Assembly: GCA_030433355.1 (NCBI GenBank)
Contig: JAUIMG010000001.1
Location: forward strand, 1 to 64,000
Length of the DNA stretch: 64,000 bases
Reading direction: 5' to 3'
Source of the DNA: Bacteroidia bacterium
GTDB taxonomy: Bacteria; Bacteroidota; Bacteroidia; Flavobacteriales_E; Vicingaceae
Shown: piece after piece, positions 8,517 through 18,229 of the stretch
How the letters are laid out: each line of letters starts with the position of its first letter
Position numbering within the stretch: the stretch's first letter is position 1
The notes under the pieces: model-generated
Seen by the model: only the letters and a program-made list of their open reading frames with translations
Databases searched by the model: none
Told to the model about the DNA's origin: nothing
Position numbers and translations under genes: made by a program

Positions 8517-10055
8517 TTAACCTGCCCAACCTTCTCTATCTAAACTTCTATAATGTATTGCTTCAGCCAAGTGGTCGGTTTGGATACTTTCACTTTGATC
8601 TAAATCTGCAATAGTTCTAGAAACCTTTAAAATTCTATCATAAGCTCTAGCGGAAAGCCCTAATTTTTCCATAGCATTTTTTAAAAGAGCTTGCCCCTCT
8701 TTATCTATTCTGCAAATATCCCTTAATTGTTTGGAACTCATCATGGCATTAGAATGAATTTCCTTGTTTTCTTTATATCTGTTGCTTTGAATTTCTCGAG
8801 CCTTAATAACTCTTTCTCTAATGTCTTCACTTTTTTCCGAAAGTCTTTCTTCCGATAACTTCTCAAATTTTATAGGTGTTACTTCTACGTGTAAATCTAT
8901 TCGATCCAACAGAGGTCCGCTAATTTTACTCAGATACCTATGTACTATTCCGGGCGCACACATGCACTCCTTTTCGGGATGATTGTAGTAGCCACAAGGA
9001 CAAGGATTCATGGATGCTACCAACATAAAAGATGCAGGGTAATCTACAGTAAACTTTGCTCTAGAGATTGTTACCTTTCTTTCTTCCATAGGCTGTCGCA
9101 TAACCTCTAAAACTGTTCGTTTAAATTCGGGCAATTCATCCAAAAACAAAACACCGTTATGCGCCAAAGAAATCTCTCCTGGTTGCGGATAACCACCTCC
9201 ACCAACCAAGGCGACATCACTAATGGTGTGATGTGGAGAGCGGAATGGGCGCATCGTTACCAAAGATGCATCAGATTCTAGTCTACCTGCCACTGAATGA
9301 ATTTTGGTGGTTTCTAGGGCTTCATGAAGCGACAAAGGAGGTAGAATTGTAGGTAACCTTTTAGCAAGCATTGTTTTACCCGCGCCTGGTGGTCCAATTA
9401 AAATAACATTATGTCCACCTGCAGCAGCTATTTCTAGGGCTCGTTTAATGTTTTCTTGTCCTTTAACATCTTGAAAGTCAAAATCTGTTTGATTTAAATT
9501 CTTTTGAAATTCTTCTCTGGTATTTAGAATTGTAGGCGAAATAGACTTATCCTCATTAAAAAAATCAATTACTTCTCTAATATTTTCAACTCCCAATACC
9601 TCCAAATCATCAACAATTGCAGCTTCCCTAGCATTCTGTTTTGGCAATATAATTCCTTTAAAACCCTCTTCTCTTGCCTGTATTGCAATCGGCAATGCCC
9701 CTTTCATTTTCTGCAGACTGCCATCTAAACTTAACTCTCCCATAATGATATAATCTCCTACTTTCTCTGCTTTAATTTGCTCAGATGCAGCTAAAATTCC
9801 AACAGCCAGAGTTAAATCGTAGGCAGAACCTTCCTTTCTAATATCGGCGGGAGCCATATTAATAACAATCTTCTTACCCGGTATTTTATGCCCATTATTC
9901 TTTAAAGCAGCTTCAATTCTTTGCTGACTTTCTTTAACGGCACTATCTGGCAGACCAACCAGTAAAAAATTTACTCCCTGTCCAATGTTCACCTCTACAG
10001 TTATAGTTATAGCATTTACTCCTTGAACAGCACTACCAAAAGTTTTAACTAGCAT
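8517..10055 (-). CDS. YifB/ComM-family AAA+ ATPase (Mg-chelatase-like)
   Basis: The 512 residues match the usual length of the family. An N-terminal Lon-substrate-like ChlI domain ([18 protein letters not shown]) is followed by the AAA+ core with Walker [15 protein letters not shown] near residue 220. Walker B/sensor regions follow ([21 protein letters not shown]), then a cysteine-rich segment (CPCG...CMC) and the C-terminal Mg-chelatase helical domain. In bacteria where it has been studied, ComM is a helicase that promotes branch migration during natural transformation; that role is family knowledge, not shown here. The start ATG at 10055 gives the classic N-terminus [12 protein letters not shown]. 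It is divergent from the TonB-like gene at 10105 across a 49-bp promoter gap. Confidence 0.93.
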   Translation of the reverse strand: MLVKTFGSAVQGVNAITITVEVNIGQGVNFLLVGLPDSAVKESQQRIEAALKNNGHKIPGKKIVINMAPADIRKEGSAYDLTLAVGILAASEQIKAEKVGDYIIMGELSLDGSLQKMKGALPIAIQAREEGFKGIILPKQNAREAAIVDDLEVLGVENIREVIDFFNEDKSISPTILNTREEFQKNLNQTDFDFQDVKGQENIKRALEIAAAGGHNVILIGPPGAGKTMLAKRLPTILPPLSLHEALETTKIHSVAGRLESDASLVTMRPFRSPHHTISDVALVGGGGYPQPGEISLAHNGVLFLDELPEFKRTVLEVMRQPMEERKVTISRAKFTVDYPASFMLVASMNPCPCGYYNHPEKECMCAPGIVHRYLSKISGPLLDRIDLHVEVTPIKFEKLSEERLSEKSEDIRERVIKAREIQSNRYKENKEIHSNAMMSSKQLRDICRIDKEGQALLKNAMEKLGLSARAYDRILKVSRTIADLDQSESIQTDHLAEAIHYRSLDREGWAG

Positions 10056-10104
10056 GATTGAAATCGAATTGATAACTTAGTGGAAAGATAATAAATCTAA
10101 AAAA

Positions 10105-10887
10105 ATGTTGAATAGGCTATTGACCATTCTTTTTATCACCCTTTGTATGCCACTTTTTGGGCAGAATATCCATTTGTACAGAACTATCTATTTTCCTGCA
10201 AACCCATACGGCGGGGAGAAGGAGTTGAAAGAGTTTTTTAAACAAGCTATGGTTTATCCAGACTCAGCCCTTAACAACGATCTGGAAGGTAAGGTATTTA
10301 TCACTTTCTTAGTAAATAACCAATCTAAGGTAAGCTATAAGAAGGTTGAAGGAGATGCACACAAGCTTTTAAAAGATGAGGCAGCAAGAATATTTGACTA
10401 TATCCTTTGGGAGAAAGATGAAAGCAGAAACAACAATTATATTGGCTATGAAAAGCTAGAAATAGACTTTAGTAAAAAGAGATATTTAAAGCTCGCAAAG
10501 AAAAGGGGTTACCATGAATTACCATATCCAGAGGGATTGGAAATTGATTACTCTACAAGAACATATGGCATTAACGAATTAGATGTGAAACCTGACATTA
10601 CCAATGCTAGTTCTGTAAATGACTACGTAACTAAAAACTTTAAATTTCCTGACATTGCCTTACAGAAGGAAATTTCAGGCAGAGTTGTTTTAGAATTAGT
10701 AATTGAACCTTATGGTTTGGCTTCTAATATAAGGGTTGTAAAAGCCGTTGCAGGAGGTTGCAATGAAGAAACCATTCGCTTGGTTAGAGGAATGAAATGG
10801 AAAGCTGGAATGAAAAATGGGAAAGCGGTAAGAACGCTTTACAGGTATGAATTAAACTTTGTTAACCCTAAATCTACTATGCGCTAG
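10105..10887 (+). CDS. Secreted protein with two TonB-C-like domains
   Basis: This 260-residue protein has a cleavable signal peptide ([20 protein letters not shown]). It carries two segments that resemble the TonB C-terminal fold. One at about residues 37-110 contains [20 protein letters not shown]. The other at about 170-255 contains [20 protein letters not shown] and [21 protein letters not shown]. The second matches the energy-transducer TonB C-terminal consensus best. No transmembrane anchor or proline-rich periplasmic spacer is present, so it is unlikely to be a classical TonB; a free periplasmic or secreted protein is more probable. Its stop codon interlocks with that of gmhA on the other strand (CTAG at 10884-10887). 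Confidence 0.7.
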   Translation: MLNRLLTILFITLCMPLFGQNIHLYRTIYFPANPYGGEKELKEFFKQAMVYPDSALNNDLEGKVFITFLVNNQSKVSYKKVEGDAHKLLKDEAARIFDYILWEKDESRNNNYIGYEKLEIDFSKKRYLKLAKKRGYHELPYPEGLEIDYSTRTYGINELDVKPDITNASSVNDYVTKNFKFPDIALQKEISGRVVLELVIEPYGLASNIRVVKAVAGGCNEETIRLVRGMKWKAGMKNGKAVRTLYRYELNFVNPKSTMR

Positions 10888-11453
10888 ACCATTCCTAGCT
10901 CAATGGCGTGGATGAGCGAGTGAATAACTTTTATATGAATTTCTTGTGCCCTATCGGCATATTTAGAGAAAGGAGCTCTTATTTCAATATCACATTGAGC
11001 AGCCATTTTACCTCCATCTTTCCCTGTTAGACCAATTACTTTTATCCCTTTTTTCTTAGCAACTTCTATAGCATTAATAACATTCTTTGAGTTCCCAGAG
11101 GTGCTGATAGCCAGCAATACATCCCCTTCTCTCCCTAGACCTTCTACATATCTCGAAAAAACAAAATCATAGCCATAATCATTACCAACACAGCTTAAAT
11201 GGGAAGGATCTGAAATAGAAACAGCAGCCAATGCCTTCCTATCCTCTCTAAATCTTCCACTTAATTCTTCCGCAAAATGCATAGCGTCGCACATAGACCC
11301 CCCATTACCGCAAGAAATTATCTTCCCTTTATTTTTAAGAGAAGCAATCATAGTATTTGCAGCATTAGAAATAGCTTGCAATTGCGCTTCATCATTTAAA
11401 AAGGAATTTAAAACTTTTTGCGCCTCTAATAAATTGTCTTTTATCTCTTTCAT
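10884..11453 (-). CDS. gmhA: D-sedoheptulose-7-phosphate isomerase
   Basis: This SIS-domain enzyme of 189 residues converts sedoheptulose 7-phosphate to heptose 7-phosphate for the LPS inner core. The family signature [20 protein letters not shown] lies near residues 48-67. The phosphate-binding SIS motif [15 protein letters not shown] follows, and the C-terminus has the [14 protein letters not shown] helix with the conserved histidine. The start ATG at 11453 is supported by normal family length. It stands alone rather than in a heptose operon, and its stop codon overlaps that of the convergent TonB-like gene. It fits with the other LPS genes in the window (kdsD, lptB, lptE and the acyltransferase). 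Confidence 0.93.
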   Translation of the reverse strand: MKEIKDNLLEAQKVLNSFLNDEAQLQAISNAANTMIASLKNKGKIISCGNGGSMCDAMHFAEELSGRFREDRKALAAVSISDPSHLSCVGNDYGYDFVFSRYVEGLGREGDVLLAISTSGNSKNVINAIEVAKKKGIKVIGLTGKDGGKMAAQCDIEIRAPFSKYADRAQEIHIKVIHSLIHAIELGMV

Positions 11454-11543
11454 TCAATAAAGTGTTAATAGAATTGTCGATAAGTATAAAGCTTATCCTT
11501 TAACAATGATTTATCTATATTTATTTTAGCCAAAAATAGTGAA

Positions 11544-11972
11544 ATGAAAAGATTAGTATTAAGTACAGTATTTGCCCTTTTAGTTTTAGGCTCTTATGCC
11601 CAAGATAATCAAACTTGCTATCAAAAATATGCCAAAGTTTTTGAAGAAAGAGGTGCAAATGATGTGGAAGATGGAACGCATGACGATGTTATTGTAACCA
11701 TTAGAAAAGGAAGCTTCGCAGATTGTTTTGTTGGCAAAGTAAAAGTAGTTAATGGAGTTATAGACAAAAAGTCTATCTCTTTAAGTTATGTAGATGATTC
11801 TTTTGAAGCCTTAAATAGATCTTACAAATATGATGATGCCGCAACAATAACCAATGGTATTTCTAAAACTCTTGTTACCCAGGATGAAGAACTCATCAAT
11901 GTCATGTTCGTTGGCTCTATAAAACCTAAGAAAAAAGCTTTAAAAAGAGCCCCAGAGCCTAATTTTGACTAA
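11544..11972 (+). CDS. Small secreted protein of unknown function
   Basis: This 142-residue protein has a clear signal peptide (MKRLVLSTVFALLVLGSYAQ). The mature part contains two cysteines that could form a disulfide (QTCYQKYAKVF and FADCFVGKV). An acidic stretch (ANDVEDGTHDDV) precedes a beta-rich core, and the C-terminal tail is lysine-rich (KPKKKALKRA). I do not recognise a family. The last 14 bp overlap the 3' end of the convergent dsbD gene at 11959-14406. Given the two cysteines, periplasmic oxidation chemistry could matter for it, but this is speculation from position only. Confidence 0.6.
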   Translation: MKRLVLSTVFALLVLGSYAQDNQTCYQKYAKVFEERGANDVEDGTHDDVIVTIRKGSFADCFVGKVKVVNGVIDKKSISLSYVDDSFEALNRSYKYDDAATITNGISKTLVTQDEELINVMFVGSIKPKKKALKRAPEPNFD

Positions 11973-14406
11973 CAGCAGCTATTGCATTAGTTTCAAAAGC
12001 AGTCAATCCACAATCAAGAAAATCGGCATACTCTTCTACATCTGGGGTATAACCAACAGGGTTACCTAATAAGTATCCTTCAGGACTAAGCATTACGTAG
12101 TAGGGCTGGGAGTTATTATTAAATACTTGTGTTTGAAAGGTAGCCCATTTATTTCCAATGGTCTTAATTTTCTTCTTCTTAAGTTCTCCCCCACTCTGGT
12201 ATTCAAAAATACCTTGTTGATCTTCAGGCAGAGAAATTTTATCGTCTACATATAAAGAAACAAGAACAAAGTCATTATTTAGTTTTTCTTTAATGGATTC
12301 AACTGTCCAAACAGATTCTTCCATTTTTCTGCAGTTTACACAAGCCCATCCTGTAAAATCTATAAGAATTGGTTTATTTAGCTCTTTAGAAGCCTTCATG
12401 GCCTCATCAAAATCGGTAAACTCTGCATGAAATGTTTCTTTCTCATACCAACCATAAAATGTTGGAGGTGGAAAACCGCTTAAGAGATTATGATTCCATG
12501 GTGGATTTTTAAGTACACCTGGAGCTATATAAATAGTGAAGGCTAAAATACAACCTGCAAAAATCAATCTAAAAGGAGAGTAAGACTTTATCGGAGAATC
12601 GTGAGGAAAGCGAATTAAGCCAACTAGATACAAGAATAAACCTACTCCAATTACTGTCCAAATTAAGAAGAAGGTTTCTCTTTTTAAGAAACCCCATTGC
12701 TCTACTAAATCAGCATTAGAAAGGAATTTTACTGCTAAAGCGAGCTCAACAAAACCAAGAACCACTTTCACAGAGTTTAACCAACCACCAGATTTTGGAA
12801 GTTTATTCATAATGCTAGGAAATGCTGCGAACAAGGCAAAAGGCAATCCTAAAGCTATACCAAAACCACTCATTGCTGCGGTTATAGGCCATGGTCCGTT
12901 CTTAAGTGCATTTCCTAAAACTGTACCTAAAATTGGTCCTGTACAAGAAAAAGAAACAAGAGCTAAGGTTAGAGCCATGAAAAATATACCAAGCACTCCC
13001 CCAACTTGTGAAGCTGAATCGGTTTTTGTAGTTAAAGAACTTGGCAATGTAATTTCAAAATACCCAAAGAATGAGATGGCAAATACCACGAATACAACAA
13101 AGAAGATAATGTTCAACCACACGCTTGTTGCTATCTCATTTAAAACCTCAGGATCGGTATTGAAGTGGAATGGGATACTTAAAACAGCATAAATCAGAAA
13201 AATGAAGAATCCATACAAAACAGCTTTACCAAGTCCTTTACCTTCGCCATCTCCTTTGGTAAAAAAACTAACTGTTAATGGAATCATTGGAAATACACAA
13301 GGAGTTAATAATGCAATTAGACCACCAAGAAATCCAAATAGAAATATCATTCCCATATTACTTGTTTCCGTTCTATCTCCACAATCTCCTAATGGATCTT
13401 CCAAATTTACATTTGGCAAAGCTGGAATTACAGAACTTAAGTCTTCCGATTCTTCTCCTGAATCTAGTTCCAATACATCCACTCCTTTCCCCGATTTCAA
13501 ATCGAATTGTAACTCAATATATGCTGGAGGTAAACACATAACATCGTTGCATACCATGAATTCATAGTCTGCATAAATAACATCCTTATCTGTTTCTATG
13601 ATTTGAACAAACTCAACATAGTCTTCAAAAAAGCTCAATTCCATCTCAAATACCTTATCATAGGTATTCGTCAGGTTTTCAGATTCCGTGGTTTTTCCAA
13701 TTAATTTATACTCTCCTTCTTTATAATAAAATGCGGTTGCCACCGGACCTTCATCGCTTGCTAAATTCTGAGAATATAAATGCCATCCTTCTTCAATTTC
13801 CGCTTTAAAATGTAGTTCATATTGACCTTTATCGTTCTTCTTTGCAAAATACTCCCAAACAACAGGGTTTAATTCTCCACTTTCTTCTTGAATAGTATTC
13901 TCTTGATTTTCTATGGCTCCTTCTTCTATATTTTCTTCAGAATTGCTGCTTTCGGAAAAGTTAAATTCTAAATCCACATATTCAGGTGGCAAACATTTTT
14001 CTGCATCACAAACCATAAAATAAACCTCAGCGGTTATCTTATTTATAGATCTATCTATTCTATTAATTCTTTGCTTGAACTGAACCTTCTCTTCGAAGTA
14101 ATTTAGGTCCATATCGAAATTTGGATCGTACTCTGTAATAGCTTTTGGCTCTTCTACCTCAGTAGCATACTCAATACCCTTAATTTCAGGAAAAGTAAAT
14201 TCAGTAGCTATAGGACCATCATCGCTTGGTAAGGTTTGAGAATACAAATGCCAGCCTTCCTCTATTTCGGCTTCCATTACTAGCTCAAATTCATTATCTG
14301 AAATCTGATTAACCTTTGTACTCCAGCTTACAGGATTATATATCTGGGAGAATGCGCTAAAACTCGAGAGAGTTAAAACTAGGAGGGCATATAAATATCT
14401 TCTCAT
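11959..14406 (-). CDS. dsbD: DsbD-type thiol:disulfide interchange protein with duplicated N-terminal domain
   Basis: This membrane protein carries reducing power from cytoplasmic thioredoxin to the periplasm. From the ATG at 14406 it has 815 residues; a TTG at 14427 would add MKFNIGF before the signal peptide MRRYLYALLVLTLSSF and is less likely. Two homologous N-terminal domains occur in tandem at about 22-150 and 180-310. Both contain EIEEGWHLYSQ and a C-X4-C pair before LPP (MVCDAEKCLPP and MVCNDVMCLPP). About eight membrane helices follow (TPCVFPMIPLT, SCTGPILGTV), then a C-terminal thioredoxin domain with ACVNC. Family members usually have one N-terminal domain, so the duplication is unusual. 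It is convergent with the small secreted protein gene, overlapping it by 14 bp. Confidence 0.92.
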   Translation of the reverse strand: MRRYLYALLVLTLSSFSAFSQIYNPVSWSTKVNQISDNEFELVMEAEIEEGWHLYSQTLPSDDGPIATEFTFPEIKGIEYATEVEEPKAITEYDPNFDMDLNYFEEKVQFKQRINRIDRSINKITAEVYFMVCDAEKCLPPEYVDLEFNFSESSNSEENIEEGAIENQENTIQEESGELNPVVWEYFAKKNDKGQYELHFKAEIEEGWHLYSQNLASDEGPVATAFYYKEGEYKLIGKTTESENLTNTYDKVFEMELSFFEDYVEFVQIIETDKDVIYADYEFMVCNDVMCLPPAYIELQFDLKSGKGVDVLELDSGEESEDLSSVIPALPNVNLEDPLGDCGDRTETSNMGMIFLFGFLGGLIALLTPCVFPMIPLTVSFFTKGDGEGKGLGKAVLYGFFIFLIYAVLSIPFHFNTDPEVLNEIATSVWLNIIFFVVFVVFAISFFGYFEITLPSSLTTKTDSASQVGGVLGIFFMALTLALVSFSCTGPILGTVLGNALKNGPWPITAAMSGFGIALGLPFALFAAFPSIMNKLPKSGGWLNSVKVVLGFVELALAVKFLSNADLVEQWGFLKRETFFLIWTVIGVGLFLYLVGLIRFPHDSPIKSYSPFRLIFAGCILAFTIYIAPGVLKNPPWNHNLLSGFPPPTFYGWYEKETFHAEFTDFDEAMKASKELNKPILIDFTGWACVNCRKMEESVWTVESIKEKLNNDFVLVSLYVDDKISLPEDQQGIFEYQSGGELKKKKIKTIGNKWATFQTQVFNNNSQPYYVMLSPEGYLLGNPVGYTPDVEEYADFLDCGLTAFETNAIAAVSQN

Positions 14407-14443
14407 AAAACCAATATTGAACTTCAAAGATATTTAATTCCTC

Positions 14444-15157
14444 TTAATGCAAAAGCGCATTTGAAGAATGGATTTCTTGGTTTCTTCCAAGACCAAAATA
14501 TTTTTTGATTATCCCTACAGATAGATAAAGGAAAGGAGTATCCATAAGAGCTATCAAGAGTTTAAAAAGGAAACCACTTCCTAATAGCGTCCAAAACATA
14601 CTCCACTCTATGGCTTCAAAGAGACATAAAAGAAGTAAAACTGAGGCGGTATCTACAAACTGGGAGGTCATCGTTGAGGCATTATTTCGTAACCAAAGAT
14701 GCTTGCCATCTGTTAGATTTTTCTAAAAATGATAAATTCTGATATCTACCAATTGGGCTAGGAGGTAGGCAATCATAGAAGCACTTACTGCAACTCCTGT
14801 AAGCCCAAAAACATTTGAAAAAGTTGTATCATCAACTGGTGACCAATCTGTAGCCGGTACCACATTAGCTAGTGACACTATCAACAAAACAAAAACAGTA
14901 GCAAACAAACCTGCTATTACCACCCTGTTTGCTCTTTTCTTGCCGTATATCTCAGAAATAATATCCGTTATTAAAAAGGTTATAGGATATGGCAGGATTC
15001 CAACAGAAAGTTCAAAAGTATACCAATCAAAAAGCTGCCAACTAAAAAATTTCTGAAAAGTTAGATTACCCGCAACTAAAGAAGCTATAAATAGAGCTGC
15101 TAGAATTAGGTATAGGCTTTCTGCCTTTTTAGATTTGTTGAGATTTAGCTCCGGCAT
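14444..15157 (-). pseudogene. Queuosine precursor transporter (VUT/YhhQ family) interrupted by in-frame TAG
   Basis: The frame from ATG 15157 to the stop at 14444 encodes a VUT-family integral membrane protein that would import queuosine precursors (237 residues, normal length). It is broken by one TAG at codon 145 (14723-14725). Before the stop lie ILPYPITFLITDIISEIYGK and LLAQLVDIRIYHF. After it, in the same frame, the sequence continues KNLTDGKHLWLRNNASTM, exactly where the family has a conserved HFW-K. A single G-to-A change (TGG to TAG) explains it. The first fragment has 144 residues; an internal ATG at 14671 could at best yield 75 residues. It overlaps the end of tilS by 13 bp and looks co-transcribed with it. 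Either a recent null mutation, a sequencing error or suppression could account for the stop. Confidence 0.88.
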
Positions 15158-16461
15158 CTTATTCGCAATACTCTTTTTGTTTTGTCAGTTATTCTATAAT
15201 CGTTACTAATTAATTGTCCTACAACGCTAACAATTGTAGAACCAGATTTTATAACTAATGTTTTTTTCTTGGCTGAAATTGGTACTTTATTGTCTGTAAG
15301 AACATCACTAACTTTTTTGCTTCCTTTCATTCCTAAGGGTTTAATTTTATCTCCATTTTCCCAATTTCTCAGCTTTAAAGGAAAGTATAACAAATCCCAA
15401 TCTACATATTGAGAAAGCGCATCCATTTCTTCTACTTTAGGCCATTCCGTTAATAATTCTAATTCTAAAGGCACTAGTTCATTATCGATTACTAGATTTT
15501 CAAAAATCTCGCAATTTATACTATTGCTATTGGTTTGAATTTCTTCCAACGCAAGCCTATCACGATCAATAATTATTTGATGCGAATTTGAATAATATAG
15601 TTGCCCAGATGAATTTTCTTTCATCTTCTCTAAAATTTCTTCTATTTGTTTAAATGAAAACCCATACGGCTGCAGACAAGCATAAAGGGAAAATTTAGGG
15701 AGCTCCCACTTGCTAATTTTTTCCAAGCTAATGCTGCTTAATTTCTCAACTTTAAGACCTATAAGGTCTTTATTTATTGCAGATTGAACAAAATCATTCA
15801 CCTCTCCTAAATAATCCATGTTCTTTTTCATGGTATTTAAAAAAGCGGGATTCCGTTCTTGCCAGGGAGCTACTATTTTATGACGGAACCAATTTCTAAG
15901 GTACTTCGTCTCTTTATTAGAGCTATCAGATCGATATTTTATTCCCTTAGAAGTGGCAAACTCTTCAATGGTATTTCTACTAAAAGATTTTAGAGGTCGA
16001 TGAATATAGGACCTATCCTTTATTCCTAAAAGCCCTTTAATACCTGAACCTCTATTTAAGTTTAAAAAGAAAGTTTCTACGCTATCATTTAAATGATGTG
16101 CAGTAAATAAATAATCAAATTTTTCTTCTTTCACTAGACTATCAAACCATTCATAACGCAAACTTCGTGCTACTGTTTGAAGGCTATCTGTTGAGGTGTT
16201 TACAATTTCTTTCGTTTCAAAATTGTTCTGAAAAAAAGGCAGTTGAAACTTTTCGGATAAGGATTTTACTAAGGCTGCATCTATTTCACTTTCCTTGCCT
16301 CTTAATTGATAATTAACATGGGCAATTGCAATATTCAAGCCCATTTCAATACAGAGATAAGTCATTACCATAGAGTCTATACCTCCACTTACCGCAAGTA
16401 ATATTTTATCACTTTCTCCAATACCGGCATTTTCTACCTCCTTTTTAAAATGACTAAGCAT
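15145..16461 (-). CDS. tilS: tRNA(Ile)-lysidine synthase
   Basis: TilS attaches lysine to C34 of tRNA-Ile(CAU), converting its decoding from AUG to AUA; it is normally essential. The 438-residue protein has the N-type ATP-pyrophosphatase P-loop SGGIDS at residues 25-30 in LLAVSGGIDSMVM. HVNYQLRGKES, the catalytic region HHLNDSVETFFLNLNRGSG and RPL follow. The C-terminal TilS domain (KLRNWENGDKIKPLGMKGSKKVSDVL) is intact. It starts immediately after pabB (no gap between 16461 and 16462) and overlaps the queuosine-transporter pseudogene by 13 bp. The three therefore form an operon in which two genes concern the wobble position of tRNA. Confidence 0.95.
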   Translation of the reverse strand: MLSHFKKEVENAGIGESDKILLAVSGGIDSMVMTYLCIEMGLNIAIAHVNYQLRGKESEIDAALVKSLSEKFQLPFFQNNFETKEIVNTSTDSLQTVARSLRYEWFDSLVKEEKFDYLFTAHHLNDSVETFFLNLNRGSGIKGLLGIKDRSYIHRPLKSFSRNTIEEFATSKGIKYRSDSSNKETKYLRNWFRHKIVAPWQERNPAFLNTMKKNMDYLGEVNDFVQSAINKDLIGLKVEKLSSISLEKISKWELPKFSLYACLQPYGFSFKQIEEILEKMKENSSGQLYYSNSHQIIIDRDRLALEEIQTNSNSINCEIFENLVIDNELVPLELELLTEWPKVEEMDALSQYVDWDLLYFPLKLRNWENGDKIKPLGMKGSKKVSDVLTDNKVPISAKKKTLVIKSGSTIVSVVGQLISNDYRITDKTKRVLRIRCRS

Positions 16462-17736
16462 TTATTGTGTTTTATTTTTTAAGAAAGACTTTGCCTTTAG
16501 TAAGCATTCTTCATACTCCATCTCTGCATCGGCCAAGGCGGTAATTGCGCCTCCAACCATTAAGGACAAATACTTTTCTTGCAAGGAGTAAACAAGACTT
16601 CTGATAATAACATTAAAATCTGCATCTCCCTCTGGATCTACATAACCAACGCTACCAGAATAAATCTCTCTATTTACAGCCTCTAATTTATCAATTAATT
16701 GAAGAGCCATATGTTTGGGAACTCCGGTCATAGAACCCATCGGAAAAGAAGTTTCTATTAAGTCCCATAAACTTGCATCTTCTTTTAGCTTAGAGCTGAT
16801 TGTTGAAATCAATTGATGCACATTCGGAAAGGAATACAGTCCACACAATTCTTGCACTTTTACGGTATCTCTCTGAGCAGTTTGAGATAAATCATTTCGC
16901 ACAAGATCTACAATCATTACATTTTCCGTTTGTTCTTTCAGATCTTCCTTGAGTTTTGCTTTTATTTCCTCATCTTCTTCCATACTCGCTCCTCTTCTAG
17001 CGGTTCCTTTAATGGGTTGACTAAATATTTTATCTGCTCTTTTACAAAAATATCTTTCCGGAGAAAAAGAGAGAAGATACTGGTTTTTATGCTTGTAAAA
17101 TGCAGAAAAGGGAACAGGAAAATTTTTATTGAACTGATAAAATAAGGCCTCTGGTTGGATATCCGCTTCTGGATCAAAAAATTCTTGACAGAAATTTATT
17201 TCATAGATATTTCCATATTGAATTTCCGCTTTAAGCTTTTCTACTTGATTTATATAATGCTCTTTTTCCAGTCTTGGTTTTAGTTCAAATTTTTGCTCTA
17301 CTTCAAAATCATTTTGAATTTTATCTAATTTAATACTATCCATTAGCTTCTTTGCTTCTGACTTATCCCCATAAATACTAAGATTTGTTTCGCCTCTCTT
17401 TAAACATAAAACTACTTTTGGAAGAAAAAAGCTTGAATCTGAAAATTTAAATTTATTGGCTTTTGTATTTTCCAACTCAAAAAAGCTATTCTTTAAATTG
17501 AAGTTTAGATGTCCAAACAGCCACTTATCTTTACACAAAAGAGCTATAGCATTTTTATCAAATACTTCAATTTGCTTTTCTACTCCAAAGGCAGCAATAA
17601 ATTCATATTTACCATAGTTATCTTTAAAATGATTGCTATTTAGAATTAAAGATTGCTCAAAATTCTTCTGAAAATCTAGAGATATTTTTAATAATATTTC
17701 TAGGGCTGGAGCGGCGTAATCATAAATTTTATTCAT
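16462..17736 (-). CDS. pabB: Aminodeoxychorismate synthase component I
   Basis: This chorismate-utilising enzyme, together with a glutaminase subunit, makes 4-amino-4-deoxychorismate for folate synthesis. The 424-residue protein contains the chorismate-binding fold with the diagnostic PIKGTARRG. The lysine in PIKGT is typical of PabB, whereas anthranilate synthase has PIAGT. It also has ENVMIVDLVRNDLSQTA and SFPMGSMTGVPK, and ends with GGAITALADAEMEYEECLLKA. The start ATG at 17736 lies 45 bp from the divergent gene at 17782. No pabA-like or lyase domain is fused or adjacent, so its partner must lie elsewhere. It is the first gene of the operon that continues into tilS. Confidence 0.93.
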   Translation of the reverse strand: MNKIYDYAAPALEILLKISLDFQKNFEQSLILNSNHFKDNYGKYEFIAAFGVEKQIEVFDKNAIALLCKDKWLFGHLNFNLKNSFFELENTKANKFKFSDSSFFLPKVVLCLKRGETNLSIYGDKSEAKKLMDSIKLDKIQNDFEVEQKFELKPRLEKEHYINQVEKLKAEIQYGNIYEINFCQEFFDPEADIQPEALFYQFNKNFPVPFSAFYKHKNQYLLSFSPERYFCKRADKIFSQPIKGTARRGASMEEDEEIKAKLKEDLKEQTENVMIVDLVRNDLSQTAQRDTVKVQELCGLYSFPNVHQLISTISSKLKEDASLWDLIETSFPMGSMTGVPKHMALQLIDKLEAVNREIYSGSVGYVDPEGDADFNVIIRSLVYSLQEKYLSLMVGGAITALADAEMEYEECLLKAKSFLKNKTQ

Positions 17737-17781
17737 TTTAGCAAAAATAATGAGCTTTATAATAATCCAACATACTACCTT

Positions 17782-18225
17782 TTGAAGAAAGAGCAGATTT
17801 TAGATCATTTAAAAGAGAAAATAAATATAAATCTACACTCTTTAAATGAGGAATTGGAGTCCTTAGTAGAGGATAAGACCCGAGACACTAAAAGTAGCGC
17901 AGGGGATAAGTTTGAGACTAGCAGAGAAATGATACAACAAAGTGAAAAGTTAATTTCGAGCAGAATTTTAGAACTAAGAAAGCAGATGGAAGCTGTAAAC
18001 AATTTATCTCTTAAGGAATGTGATAAAATTGAATTTGGGGCTTTAGCGCATACGAATAATGGTGTTTTTCTTTTTGGCATTGGAGGCTCTATCTTTGAGA
18101 TAGAGAATTTGAAAATTATTCCAATCTCTTTTAATTCTCCTCTTGGAAATTTATTCAAGAATAAATCTCAAGGTGATATAGTTTCATTTAACAATAAGCA
18201 ATATACTATCACCAATATCCAATAA
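17782..18225 (+). CDS. GreA/GreB-like C-terminal domain protein, TTG start
   Basis: This 147-residue protein begins with a charged helical segment (about residues 1-75, including TRDTKSSAGDKFETSREM) and ends in a small FKBP-like domain with GDIVSFNNKQYTI. The SSAGDK-x-ETSREM signature and the C-terminal domain match a Bacteroidota family related to GreA/GreB transcript cleavage factors, often mislabelled 3-oxoacyl-ACP synthase. The only sensible start in frame is a TTG at 17782; there is no in-frame ATG upstream before the pabB promoter region. A role at RNA polymerase is plausible but unproven. The acyltransferase gene starts 4 bp after its stop, so the two are co-transcribed. Confidence 0.65.
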   Translation: MKKEQILDHLKEKININLHSLNEELESLVEDKTRDTKSSAGDKFETSREMIQQSEKLISSRILELRKQMEAVNNLSLKECDKIEFGALAHTNNGVFLFGIGGSIFEIENLKIIPISFNSPLGNLFKNKSQGDIVSFNNKQYTITNIQ

Positions 18226-18229
18226 GTGT

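Noticed and set aside
12812-13567. Long open frames on the plus strand inside dsbD
   Set aside because: They lie opposite a clear, conserved coding sequence, have low-complexity composition and no family resemblance; they are antisense artefacts.
14723-14725. In-frame TAG read as pyrrolysine or a recoded codon
   Set aside because: Pyrrolysine is not expected in this group, the family has Trp here, and tRNA suppression cannot be shown. A point mutation is the simplest reading.
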